From JABDIY01 sp963803845 (GTDB lineage: Bacteria > Actinomycetota > Acidimicrobiia > Acidimicrobiales > SZUA-35): a stretch of DNA of 64,000 bases. Of the stretch, positions 52,656 through 61,861 are shown piece by piece; the stretch's first letter is position 1, and every line of letters begins with the position of its first letter. The DNA lies in the NCBI GenBank assembly GCA_963803845.1, contig CAWDNZ010000004.1, positions 992,001 to 1,056,000 on the forward strand, read 5' to 3'. The notes under the pieces are model-generated. The model saw only the letters and a program-made list of their open reading frames with translations. It searched no databases and was not told the DNA's origin. The position numbers were made by a program, and so were the translations under genes.

Positions 52656-53735
52656 GTGAATCCTTTTCTGAAGTATCGGGAACGGCTGGATTCCTACGCA
52701 GCGGCATTGGCCGGCGGACTGAGCGATGCGTGGTTCGTTGACCTCGTTGAGGACCTCGACGCCGAAGTCGCCGGGGTTGAGGGCCATGGCTTCCAAGAAA
52801 CGCCCATCGTGGACGGAGCGGAATTGGCTGCCGCCGCCGGCCTGGATGTGGAACTGCTCATCAAAGCTGAGCCGCACAATGTGGGCGGATCCCATAAAGC
52901 GAGACACCTCTTCGGAGTGGCGCTGAATCTTCGCGTACAGGAACAATTGGGCATCGAAACCGGCGAGCGGCTCGCCATCGCATCTTGTGGCAACGCCGCT
53001 CTTGGCGCGGCGGTCATCGCAAGGGCCATGAATCGCCCGTTGGATGTGTTTGTCCCGGTCTGGGCCAACGAGTCCGTCATCGAGCGTCTCGATGAGTTGG
53101 GCGCATCGATCAACCGCTGCGAGCGCCGCCCCGACGAAGCGGGCGATCCGTGTTACCACCGATTCAGCGAATCGGTAGCCGCCGGCGCCCAGGCATTCAG
53201 TGTGCAGGGGACCGACACGCCATCAACATTCGACGGTGGACGCACCCTGGGATGGGAGTTGGCGGACCAGGTGAAGCAGATCGACTCGCTCTATATCCAG
53301 GTGGGCGGGGGTGCGCTCGCCACTGCGGTGTCTCTGGCCATTCCCACCGCTCGGCTTCACCCCGTGCAGGCGGAAGGGAATGCCCCGCTCCGGCGGGCGT
53401 GGGATGCGCTCGCCCCTACCTTCGACTTTGACGACGCGGCTCAGCACCCCGATGACTTCATGCAACCGTGGGACAACCCACAGAGTTTCGCAACTGGCAT
53501 CCTCGACGATGTCACCTATGACTGGTTGCCACTCCTGAAACAGACCAAGCTCACCGGCGGCCACCCGATCGTGGCACCGGAAACCTTGATCGTGGAGGCC
53601 TACGATCTGGCCCACGCTCACACGTCGGTACCGGTGTGCTCCACCGGGACCGCTGGTTTCGCTGGCCTGTTGACCGAGGCTCCCGCAACCAGGGAGCGGG
53701 TCGTGGTTTTGTTTACCGGTATCGACCGCGGTTGA
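52656..53735 (+). CDS. Fold-type II PLP-dependent enzyme (threonine synthase/ammonia-lyase-like)
   Basis: A 359-residue enzyme related to threonine synthase and the serine/threonine/diaminopropionate lyases. The PLP lysine is in VGGSHKARHLFG, the asparagine that holds the cofactor in ASCGNAALGAAV, and the phosphate loop in QVGGGALATAV. It follows the large PLP enzyme by 15 bases, starting at GTG 52656. A diaminopropionate or serine ammonia-lyase role would end the purine route at pyruvate or glyoxylate plus ammonia, but this is inference. Confidence 0.84.
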   Translation: MNPFLKYRERLDSYAAALAGGLSDAWFVDLVEDLDAEVAGVEGHGFQETPIVDGAELAAAAGLDVELLIKAEPHNVGGSHKARHLFGVALNLRVQEQLGIETGERLAIASCGNAALGAAVIARAMNRPLDVFVPVWANESVIERLDELGASINRCERRPDEAGDPCYHRFSESVAAGAQAFSVQGTDTPSTFDGGRTLGWELADQVKQIDSLYIQVGGGALATAVSLAIPTARLHPVQAEGNAPLRRAWDALAPTFDFDDAAQHPDDFMQPWDNPQSFATGILDDVTYDWLPLLKQTKLTGGHPIVAPETLIVEAYDLAHAHTSVPVCSTGTAGFAGLLTEAPATRERVVVLFTGIDRG

Positions 53736-53867
53736 TCAGACGCCGCTGTTGCGGCGGTGCCAACCTTCTTCGTACCGTCGTAGTTGTTCACCACACAGAG
53801 GACCTCGCACGGTGGGGACGAGCCGGCGAGCGAACAGACTGGTGATGTGCCAGAGTCAACCCGGGAT

Positions 53868-53921
53868 GGGCAGCAAGGTGGGCAGCAAGGTGGGCAGCAA
53901 GGTGGGCAGCAAGGTGGGCAG
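53868..53921 (+). repeat. 12-base tandem repeat before the ATPase start
   Basis: GGGCAGCAAGGT is repeated exactly four times with a half copy (GGGCAG) at the end, six bases before ATG 53928. In the frame of the ATPase gene it would encode Gly-Gln-Gln-Gly if an upstream start were used. Copy number is likely variable and could affect ribosome access. Confidence 0.9.
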
Positions 53922-53927
53922 AGCGAG

Positions 53928-54653
53928 ATGAGGCTTCGCTTTACCAACGTGTCGATGGACTTTGCCAATGGCACCAAGGCGCTGGCCGATGTGTCCTTCG
54001 CGGTTGGCAGTGGAGAACTGGTCGCCGTTGTTGGTCCATCGGGTTGTGGAAAGACCACCCTTTTGCGAATTGCGGCCGGTCTCGAAACACCCACGGGCGG
54101 TACGGTTGCGTCGGACACGTCTGACCTGGGCTACATCTTTCAGGACGCCACCCTGATGGACTGGCGGACCGTTCAGGGCAATGTGGAGCTAGTGGCCGAA
54201 CTGGAGGGTGTTCCGAAAGCCGAGCGGTTGGTCCGGGCCGCAGCGGCCATCGATGCTGTAGGGCTGGGCGGATTCGAAGACCATTTCCCTGATGCGCTTT
54301 CAGGGGGAATGAAAATGCGGGTGAGCATCGCCCGATCGCTCATCATGGAACCGTCGCTGTTCTTGTTTGACGAGCCGTTTGGCGCCGTTGACCAGATCAC
54401 CCGTGAAACGCTTCAGCAGGAACTGCTTGCTCTCCACTCTGAGCGGGACTTCGCCGGGCTCTTCGTGACCCACAGTGTGACCGAGGCTGTCCTCCTCTCC
54501 AGTCGGGTCATCGTGCTTTCACCTCGGCCCGGCCGCGTTCTGGCCGATATCGAGGTGCCCTTGCCCTATCCCCGGCAGCCCCAGCTTCGGTTCGAACCGA
54601 GTTTCGTTGAGCTGACAAGAAGTGTTGCGCATGAGCTCCGATCCGAACGGTGA
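53928..54653 (+). CDS. Orphan NitT/TauT-type ABC transporter ATPase
   Basis: A 241-residue ATPase of the nitrate/taurine/sulfonate/pyrimidine importer group: Walker A GPSGCGKTTLL, Q-loop YIFQDATLMDWRTV, signature LSGGMKMRVSIARSL, Walker B LFLFDEPFGAVD and switch His VTHS. No permease or binding-protein gene lies beside it; an MFS exporter follows. Either the partners are elsewhere or it is a relic of a full transporter. ATG 53928 fits the domain start; an extended frame through the 12-base repeats to 53784 is possible. Confidence 0.85.
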   Translation: MRLRFTNVSMDFANGTKALADVSFAVGSGELVAVVGPSGCGKTTLLRIAAGLETPTGGTVASDTSDLGYIFQDATLMDWRTVQGNVELVAELEGVPKAERLVRAAAAIDAVGLGGFEDHFPDALSGGMKMRVSIARSLIMEPSLFLFDEPFGAVDQITRETLQQELLALHSERDFAGLFVTHSVTEAVLLSSRVIVLSPRPGRVLADIEVPLPYPRQPQLRFEPSFVELTRSVAHELRSER

Positions 54654-54683
54654 GGGATTCGGTGTTGTTCGGCAGCGTCAAAG

Positions 54684-56003
54684 GTGACGCCGTCGGACCC
54701 GACGGCCCCGCAGCCCATGGAGCCGGTTGACCCCGCACTGATGGAATTGGAGCCACGGCGAAGTGGTGTTGCCTACGGGCTGCGAGCGTTTCAGCATCAG
54801 AATTTTCGGCGCTTCTGGCTTGGTGCGCTCGTGTCGAACTCTGGCACATGGTTGCAGAATCTCACCTTGCCGGTGGTGCTGTTTGGTATAACCGGGCAGG
54901 CTTTCTGGACGGGAATCGCCACATTCGCGGCCATCTTCCCGGCGATGGTGCTGGGGCCCGTGGCAGGCAACATCGCCGATCGTTTCGATCGGCGAAGGGT
55001 TCTCATGATCGGCCAGTCGTGTGCCGCCGTCGCCGCCTTGTTGCTTTGGGCCGTATGGGTATCGGGCGTACGTCAACCCGCCGCGATCGTGGCGGTGGCC
55101 GCGATCTCGGGCATCGTCGGCGCATTCACCATTCCCACCTGGCAGTCCTTCATCCCCTTGCTGGTACCGATTGAAGATCTCCCGTCGGCGATCACCCTCA
55201 ACAGTTTGCAGTTCAACGCCGCCCGCGGGATCGGTCCAGCTCTCGGTGGCGTCACTCTCGCCCTCGGAGGGCCTGCCTGGGCGTTCCTCGGGAACGCCAT
55301 TAGCTACATCGCGGTGCTGGTTGCTCTTGTTGTGGTGAACCCCGGCCAGACCCGCCAGGCTCGAGTGGAGCGCAATGTGATCCGAGGCTTCATCGAGTCC
55401 ATCCACTACATCGGGCAGCAACGCGGGATTCAGATGGGGATCGGCCTGGCCGCAATCGTGGCGTTCCTCGGGTTCCCGATAGTCAATTTCGTGGTGGTCT
55501 ACGCCGTAGACGTCTACGGCGTAGGGGAAGGAACGGTGGGATTGCTGACGGGTTTGGTGGGGGCCGGAGCGGTGCTCGCGGTGCCGATTGTCAGTGGAGT
55601 CTTCGGTGATCTGAAACGGGCCGACGTCGTACGGTGGGCGTTGCCGATGTACGGCGTGGCGATAGTTGTCTTCGGAACTTCTACGGGAACCGCCCAGGGG
55701 GCGTTCGGCCTCTTGTTGGCCGGGTCCGGATTTATGTGCATCGTGGTGTCCAGCAACACGGCCGTTCAAAGCATCGTCAACGAAAAGATTCGGGGTCGCG
55801 TGATGGCCACCAGAATCATGACCTTCACCGGTTCGTATCCGCTCGGAGCCTTGCTGCAAACACGACTCTCCGATTCCACCGATCCCCGTCTAGTGGTAAC
55901 GGCTGCAGGCGGAATCGTGGTGTTTTTGGGTCTGATCCTGGCCGCCCGACCGGGTGTTCTGGCACCGCTCGACGATCCGCCCGACACCCGCGACTTCTGG
56001 TAG
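54684..56003 (+). CDS. Major facilitator (MFS_3/EntS-like) transporter
   Basis: The 439-residue membrane protein has twelve hydrophobic helices and the MFS_3 pattern: FRRFWLGALVSNSGTWLQNL in helix 1, GPVAGNIADRFDRRRVL (loop 2-3 motif A), and FNAARGIGPALGGV. Relatives export siderophores or drugs. It sits between an ABC ATPase and xanthine dehydrogenase genes, so export or uptake of a purine metabolite is possible but unproven. GTG 54684 is used as the start. Confidence 0.88.
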   Translation: MTPSDPTAPQPMEPVDPALMELEPRRSGVAYGLRAFQHQNFRRFWLGALVSNSGTWLQNLTLPVVLFGITGQAFWTGIATFAAIFPAMVLGPVAGNIADRFDRRRVLMIGQSCAAVAALLLWAVWVSGVRQPAAIVAVAAISGIVGAFTIPTWQSFIPLLVPIEDLPSAITLNSLQFNAARGIGPALGGVTLALGGPAWAFLGNAISYIAVLVALVVVNPGQTRQARVERNVIRGFIESIHYIGQQRGIQMGIGLAAIVAFLGFPIVNFVVVYAVDVYGVGEGTVGLLTGLVGAGAVLAVPIVSGVFGDLKRADVVRWALPMYGVAIVVFGTSTGTAQGAFGLLLAGSGFMCIVVSSNTAVQSIVNEKIRGRVMATRIMTFTGSYPLGALLQTRLSDSTDPRLVVTAAGGIVVFLGLILAARPGVLAPLDDPPDTRDFW

Positions 56004-56082
56004 GCGGTGGGCGAGCAAGGCGTTCTTCGCTAATCGGTTCGTCGCCTTCGCCATTAGTGGTCGGGTGTGGTTCGCTAGAGGG

Positions 56083-57603
56083 GTGACCTCTACAGCCGAT
56101 TCCTCACTCCCCGGCCCGCTGCATCCAGTGCAGATCCCGGGACGCTCCGTTGCAGCAGTTCATCGGCCTCAATCGGTCGTGGCGGCGCTGCAGCTACTCG
56201 CTGCCGACCACGCCCGCCGCCCCTTGGCCGGCGGAACGGATCTTCTCCTCGATCTCCACCGGGGTGGTGCGGGGCCACCGGTGGAAGTGGTGGATCTCAC
56301 CGCCATCGCCGATTTCGATGCCATCGAGGACGTTGGCGAAGAACTGCTCTTGTCCGGCGGGGTTCGACACGGCCAGGTCGTTGCCGACGAACGCTTCATC
56401 CAATATGCCACGCCGCTGGCTCAGGCGTGCCTGGAGATCGGCTCGCCTCAGTTGCGGAATCGGGCCACCGTCGCCGGCAATCTCGCCACGGCCAGCCCGG
56501 CCAACGACTCGCTCTCGGCGCTACTCGCTTTGCGGGCGGAGGTGGAGCTGAGCAGTTGGGACGGGGCCACGGTTCAAACCCGCACGGTCGCCGTTGCTGA
56601 TTTCTTCACCGGTTTCCGGGCCACGGTGCTCGAACCGCACGAGTTGATCACCAGGATCGTGGTTCCGAAGCTACGGCCGGATCAGCGAGGGCTCTGGGTG
56701 AAGCTGGGCAATCGACGGGCGCAGGCGATCTCGGTGATTCACGCCGCCTTCGTGGTTGATCTTGACGATGGAATTGTGTCTGCCGCGACCGCTGCGGTTG
56801 GAAGTATGGCGGCGACGGTGATGCTGGTCCCGAGCATCGGCGCCGCATTGGTTGGCTCCTCATTGGAGGACACCGCAATCGCCGCGGCCGCAGATGCCGC
56901 TCGTGCGGCCTTCGAACCAATTGATGACGTTCGGGCCACTGCCGAGTACCGGCGGGACACGGTGGCGTCGCTAGTGGCCCGATCCCTCCAGGTGATTCGC
57001 GACCAACGACACCGAAGCCAGTGGCCGGCGGTGATTCCCGGGTTGCATTGGGCTCAGCCAAAGGTTCCGCAGACTCCCCAAACCGTCGTCACCGACAGCA
57101 CTCCGATCTCGATGAACGTCAACGGTGCAGAACTCTCCGGGGTCGGGGCATCCTCGGCGAACCTTCTGGATTGGTTGCGGAACGCCGGTGCGGCCGTTGA
57201 ACGAACCCTCGACGGAACCAAAGAGGGTTGTGCCGAAGGGGAGTGTGGCGCATGCACCGTTCACCTCAACGGCGCAGCCGTAATGGCGTGCATCGTGCAG
57301 GCGGCTCAGGCCGACGGAGGCACAGTGGTGACAATCGAAGGGCTTGCATCAAACGACGACGAACTGCATCCACTGCAGCAAACGTTCATCAATGAGTTCG
57401 CCGTGCAGTGCGGCTATTGCATCCCAGGGTTTCTGATGGCCGGCAGTGCGTTGGTCGATGAGGTGCCCAATCCAACCGATGAACAGATCAAGCTTGGGCT
57501 CAGCGGCAACCTGTGCCGCTGTACCGGCTACTACCCGATCATTCAGGCGGTCAAATCTGCCGCTGAGCGATTGGCATCTGATCGGCTGGGGACGGACCGA
57601 TGA
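56083..57603 (+). CDS. Fused FAD and [2Fe-2S] subunit of xanthine dehydrogenase
   Basis: In this 506-residue protein an FAD domain (residues ~1-330) comes first: LAGGTDLLLDL, the SPQLRNRATVAGNLATASPA loop in part, and AFVVDLDDG. A [2Fe-2S] domain follows (residues ~350-500) with CAEGECGACTVHL, CGYCIPGF and LCRCTGYYPI. Domain order is FAD then Fe-S, the reverse of eukaryotic xanthine dehydrogenase. It passes electrons from the Mo subunit (next gene, ATGA overlap) to NAD or another acceptor. GTG 56083 is preferred; upstream in-frame codons show no similarity. Confidence 0.88.
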   Translation: MTSTADSSLPGPLHPVQIPGRSVAAVHRPQSVVAALQLLAADHARRPLAGGTDLLLDLHRGGAGPPVEVVDLTAIADFDAIEDVGEELLLSGGVRHGQVVADERFIQYATPLAQACLEIGSPQLRNRATVAGNLATASPANDSLSALLALRAEVELSSWDGATVQTRTVAVADFFTGFRATVLEPHELITRIVVPKLRPDQRGLWVKLGNRRAQAISVIHAAFVVDLDDGIVSAATAAVGSMAATVMLVPSIGAALVGSSLEDTAIAAAADAARAAFEPIDDVRATAEYRRDTVASLVARSLQVIRDQRHRSQWPAVIPGLHWAQPKVPQTPQTVVTDSTPISMNVNGAELSGVGASSANLLDWLRNAGAAVERTLDGTKEGCAEGECGACTVHLNGAAVMACIVQAAQADGGTVVTIEGLASNDDELHPLQQTFINEFAVQCGYCIPGFLMAGSALVDEVPNPTDEQIKLGLSGNLCRCTGYYPIIQAVKSAAERLASDRLGTDR

Positions 57604-59837
57604 GCACCATCGAGGGCGGTGTAGGCGCCGCTTCCTTTCGTGCCGACGCCCACGGCAAAGTCACTGGGCTCGCCCGTTATCCCGGCGACGGCGTGCCAAC
57701 CGATGCGCTGCACGCCTTCACCGTGTTCTCCAACCAACCACACGCCCGGATGCTCACCATGGACACCTCCGCCGCTGAGGACGCTGAAGGTGTTGTCCTC
57801 GTCCTCACTGCGGCCGATGTGCCAGTGAACGAATACGGCCTGACCAAAATGGACCAGCCGGTGCTCGTTGGACTCGGAGGGACCGATCGGTCTGCAGTCC
57901 CGGCCGACGTGAGTCGCTGGGAGGCCGACCATATCGCCGTCGTGATAGCGGAAACCGCAGCACAGGCGCGTCATGCTGCTTGTCTTATCCGAGTTGAGTG
58001 GGAGCAGTTGCCGTTGGTGCCAACCATCGAAGAGGCCCGTTCCGATGCGGTCCTCGTCCATCCGGAGGACGGCACAAACGTCTACTACGAACTGCGAATT
58101 CTCAAAGGCGACCTTGACGCAGGTTGGGCTGCCGCTGACGTGGTCATCGAGGGAACGTATGAGCTTCCGCACCAGGAACACGCCTACCTGCAAGTCGAGG
58201 CGGCCTCTGCATGGATCGACCCCGAGGGCCGCGTCACGGTGGAGACCAGTGGGCAGTGGACCCATGAAGACCGTGAGCAGATCGCCCATGCCCTCGATCT
58301 ACCGGAGGAACAGGTTCGAGTCATCTATGCCGCGATGGGCGGTGCGTTCGGGGGCAAGGAGGACATGAGCCTCCAGATCGTGATGGCGTTGGCCGCGCAG
58401 AAACTTCTCGCCATGGGAATTCAACGGCGGGTGCACTGCCGCTGGAGCCGTGAAGAGTCGATCGTGGGGCATCACAAGCGGCATCGTGCCACGATCCATG
58501 CCAAGCTCGGGGCAACCAGGGACGGCAAGATCACCGCGGTGGAGGCCGACGTGTGGCTGGACGCCGGTGCCTACAACTACACCTCGAACAAGGTCCTAGG
58601 AAATGCTCACCTCAGCGTGGCGGGAGCCTATGAGGTGCCCAATGCTCGGATCAACAGTCGGGCCGTCTACACCAGCAGCGTTCCCGGCGGCGCATTTCGA
58701 GGCTTCGGTGGACCCCAGGGAGCGTTTGCGGCCGAGACACAGATGAACAAACTGGCGGCCGCTTTGAAGATGGATCCGGTGGAGTTGCGGCGGATCAACA
58801 TGTTGCACGATGGCAGTGAAGGGATCACCCAAACCATCATGCCGGCCGGCGTGACGCTGCCGCAGGTGATCGATGCCTGTGCAACCAGGGCGGAGACTGC
58901 CCCGCCCGTTGCTCAGTTTGCTTCGATCGCCAGTCTGCCGGAGCCAGAAGGGCAGGTGAAACGAGGGCACGGGTTCGCCTCTGGTTTCAAGAACGTTGGC
59001 TTCAGCTTCGGCTTTCCCGAGCGCTGTGAGGCCGAGATTCATCTTCACGGTGCAGCAGGCGATGAACACCCGTCCGGAGCCGAGGTTTTCCATTCCGGCG
59101 CCGAGGTGGGACAAGGCTCCCATCAGGCGATGCGTCAGATGGCTGCCGAAGCAACGGGCGTCCCTCTGGAAAACGTGAGCGGCACGTTCTCCGACACCGC
59201 ATTTACCGGCGACTCCGGCTCGGCATCGGCATCCCGTATGACCTGGATGGCAGGGAACTCCATTCTGGGTGCAGCCGAAGAGGCCGAGAAAGCATGGCGG
59301 GAAGGAGAGCGTCCGGCCATAGGCAAGTTCCGCTTCACACCACCACCTACCGAAATGCTCGACCCCGAAACTGGCTACGGTGCTCCCAACTTCGCCTACG
59401 GCTACATGGCCCAGGCAATCGACCTCAGCGTGGACACTGGCACCGGCATCATCAGGGTGGACCGGGTGATCTCCACCCACGATGTTGGCCGGGCCATCAA
59501 CCCCCAACTGGTGAAGGGGCAAGTGGAGGGTGCGGTGGCTCAGGCTCACGGCTACGCCCTCAGCGAAGACCTCCAACTACGGGACGGGCGGATCACCAAT
59601 CCACGCCTGTCCAGCTACTTGATTCCTGGGATTGGTGATGTTCCCGAGGTGGTGGACAGTGTGATCCTGGAGCTGGCCGACCCACTGGGACCGTGGGGCG
59701 CTCGCGGCATGGCCGAGATGCCCTACATCACTTACGCTCCGGCGGTGATTGCGGCTCTCCACGACGCCACCGGCGTTTGGTTTGATCAGTTCCCGCTCAC
59801 GCCCAGCAGAGTCTTGGCGGGTTTGAAGACCGGCTAG
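57600..59837 (+). CDS. Xanthine dehydrogenase molybdenum-binding subunit
   Basis: The 745-residue Mo subunit begins with the hammerhead domain (HGKVTGLARYPGD) and continues through AAMGGAFGGKEDMSLQ, GGAFRGFGGPQGAFAAE (Arg contacting substrate), VGQGSHQAMRQMAAE and ARGMAEMPYIT with the catalytic Glu. It pairs with the fused FAD/Fe-S gene upstream. Purine or another N-heterocycle hydroxylation is expected; xanthine itself is not proven. The stop overlaps the convergent TadG-like gene by 4 bases. Confidence 0.9.
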   Translation: MSTIEGGVGAASFRADAHGKVTGLARYPGDGVPTDALHAFTVFSNQPHARMLTMDTSAAEDAEGVVLVLTAADVPVNEYGLTKMDQPVLVGLGGTDRSAVPADVSRWEADHIAVVIAETAAQARHAACLIRVEWEQLPLVPTIEEARSDAVLVHPEDGTNVYYELRILKGDLDAGWAAADVVIEGTYELPHQEHAYLQVEAASAWIDPEGRVTVETSGQWTHEDREQIAHALDLPEEQVRVIYAAMGGAFGGKEDMSLQIVMALAAQKLLAMGIQRRVHCRWSREESIVGHHKRHRATIHAKLGATRDGKITAVEADVWLDAGAYNYTSNKVLGNAHLSVAGAYEVPNARINSRAVYTSSVPGGAFRGFGGPQGAFAAETQMNKLAAALKMDPVELRRINMLHDGSEGITQTIMPAGVTLPQVIDACATRAETAPPVAQFASIASLPEPEGQVKRGHGFASGFKNVGFSFGFPERCEAEIHLHGAAGDEHPSGAEVFHSGAEVGQGSHQAMRQMAAEATGVPLENVSGTFSDTAFTGDSGSASASRMTWMAGNSILGAAEEAEKAWREGERPAIGKFRFTPPPTEMLDPETGYGAPNFAYGYMAQAIDLSVDTGTGIIRVDRVISTHDVGRAINPQLVKGQVEGAVAQAHGYALSEDLQLRDGRITNPRLSSYLIPGIGDVPEVVDSVILELADPLGPWGARGMAEMPYITYAPAVIAALHDATGVWFDQFPLTPSRVLAGLKTG

Positions 59838-61861
59838 TTGAGCAGCGTGGGGAGCACGCCGGAAAGCTGGATCACGCTGATGTCGTTGGCCTGGTTGAAG
59901 GCGACGTCCTCGAAGCCGTCGGCGGCTACCGCTTCCACGGTCACTCGCATCTTTGCGGGGAACGGGGTTTGATCGTTCAGCGGTCGGAGGTCGATCTCGT
60001 CCAGACTTGAGGTGGTGAGATCCACCGTGGTGAAGTTCGTTCCATTCAAATAGTCCACGGTGATCGTGAACTGCTTGAACAACGAAATGTCTGTAGTGGA
60101 GTTGAGCGACAATGCCGTCCACCGAAGGTTGGTGCCATCGGCACACGCACACGGTTCGATCGTGGCCGCCGCTGTGCCGTCGGCCGGGCAGGGAAACTGT
60201 CCGTTGTTCACGTCAAAGGTCCACGCCGTTTGGTTGTGTCCGAGGCCGTAGATGCAGCGGGACCCGTCGTAGATGTACGCATAGTCATCGTAACTATTCC
60301 AATTGGACGTGAGTACTTGGGTTATAGAGCTGGGCGGGACGATGCCGGTGCATTCGGCTTGGTCCACCCAGTCCCAGCACGTGAAGTAGGAACCGGCGAA
60401 CGCATGACGGACCGGGAAGAACGTTCGGTAGTGACCACTGGTGGTTTCGCCCGTGGCCGACTGCTGCGACATGCCCCCGTCGTTGAACCATGCCGTTGGT
60501 AAGCCGGCGGTTCCATTGGAGCTGCCGTTCCGGTTGAAACAGGCAAGGCCCTTGTCGGCAGCCTTGAGACCACCGCGAGCGCAGACACCAGTGACGGAAT
60601 GGTTGCCCGAAACGTTGTCATAGGTGAGGAACAAGAACGGCCGCCCTGCGATCGTTGATGGCGGCGTGGATGCGGTCCAATCACTACAGGTCTGGTGGTT
60701 GATCATGTCCCAGCACGTCAGGGACGTCCCACGTGGTGTCGGGGTGAGCGAGAGGTAGACCTTGGTGCCCGCCTTATTGGGTTCCATGTCGAACTGCATG
60801 CCGTTGATGCCCGGGTCGAGGCCGGTTTCGTAGTTGCCGGCAACCTTTGGTTGGATCGCTTCAGCTCCAGCCAAGGCGGTGTTCTTGGGGTAGCCCGAAC
60901 ACACCGAGCCGTCGAGGTTGTGGCAATAGACCTTGCCGTTCTCCCCGAAGGTGAAGATCTGGTTGTTTGCCGATATCTCCGGTCCGTCGATCCGGGTGCC
61001 ATAGCTGCTCCCGTTCACGTAGTCGAAATTCTCGATCTTCTTGCCTACTGCGGAGCTGACAAAAGCGCCGCTGCATTTCTGGGCGAGTTCCGCCTCCCAG
61101 CAGCCGAGGCCAACGTCGGTGGCATTTTGCACCACGAAATAGATCCGGTTGTTGGAATGGACCAGCTTGGGCGTGTAGTTGGTTCGCATGTTGGTGTACG
61201 GCTCCAACGGGTATCCACCCGGGCACGGTTGCGGCGTCGCCAGGGTCCGGTCGAAGCAGTAGAACATGTTGCCGCTGTCGTGGTGGTAAAGGTTGAACAC
61301 GTATCCGTTGTCGGCCAGCGTTGGCCGCCAGCCGTCTCCCCCGGTACCGCTACTCCCCACGGTTTGGAATCCGGAGACGATCGGGATATTGAGCGAACAA
61401 GTAGCCCGGCAATCGTTGATGCCGGCGGTGGCCTCACGTTCGATGTCGATATCGCTCATCACTACCCCGGCAAAGAACGTCTCCACGTCTTCGTCTTTCA
61501 CGCCCACGGTGATCTCGATGCTCCCGTTGGGGGGAGTGTCAACCGTGAAAGCAATGGTGGTGAGGAGTGGGTCGTAGCCGTTTTCGGCGGTCAATGCGTT
61601 GGCGCGATCGGTGGCAGCGATGACAGCGGCGTCGTGGGCCTGCTGTGGGGTGAGACCACCGGTGATGCCGGCGTTGTAGGCGCGCTGGTATTCTTCCACC
61701 GCAGACAGGCTTGCGATATCGGCCGCTCGTTGGCCCTCGGTGGCGCTGTTGTACCAGACGCCCAAGTCCACAGCGAATGCCGCCATGATGATCAAGCCGA
61801 TCAGCATGATGGCGGTGAGGGCGAGGATCGTCCCCGCCTGTTTAGGGTGTTGCTGGCGCAT
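59834..61861 (-). CDS. TadG-like protein with cysteine-pair repeat domain
   Basis: This 675-residue protein has an N-terminal Tad pilin-like anchor (QAGTILALTAIMLIGLIIMA) and the pattern VWYNSATEGQRAADIASLSA of Flp-pilus TadG proteins. The remaining ~480 residues are extracellular and contain repeated Cys pairs 7-10 residues apart: YCFDRTLATPQPCPG, GCWEAELAQKCSG, YCHNLDGSVCSG, TCWDMINHQTCSDW and TCWDWVDQAECTG. These recur every ~60-100 residues and suggest a disulfide-stabilised beta-propeller or similar. ATG 61861 overlaps the upstream TadE gene. Confidence 0.83.
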   Translation of the reverse strand: MRQQHPKQAGTILALTAIMLIGLIIMAAFAVDLGVWYNSATEGQRAADIASLSAVEEYQRAYNAGITGGLTPQQAHDAAVIAATDRANALTAENGYDPLLTTIAFTVDTPPNGSIEITVGVKDEDVETFFAGVVMSDIDIEREATAGINDCRATCSLNIPIVSGFQTVGSSGTGGDGWRPTLADNGYVFNLYHHDSGNMFYCFDRTLATPQPCPGGYPLEPYTNMRTNYTPKLVHSNNRIYFVVQNATDVGLGCWEAELAQKCSGAFVSSAVGKKIENFDYVNGSSYGTRIDGPEISANNQIFTFGENGKVYCHNLDGSVCSGYPKNTALAGAEAIQPKVAGNYETGLDPGINGMQFDMEPNKAGTKVYLSLTPTPRGTSLTCWDMINHQTCSDWTASTPPSTIAGRPFLFLTYDNVSGNHSVTGVCARGGLKAADKGLACFNRNGSSNGTAGLPTAWFNDGGMSQQSATGETTSGHYRTFFPVRHAFAGSYFTCWDWVDQAECTGIVPPSSITQVLTSNWNSYDDYAYIYDGSRCIYGLGHNQTAWTFDVNNGQFPCPADGTAAATIEPCACADGTNLRWTALSLNSTTDISLFKQFTITVDYLNGTNFTTVDLTTSSLDEIDLRPLNDQTPFPAKMRVTVEAVAADGFEDVAFNQANDISVIQLSGVLPTLLN

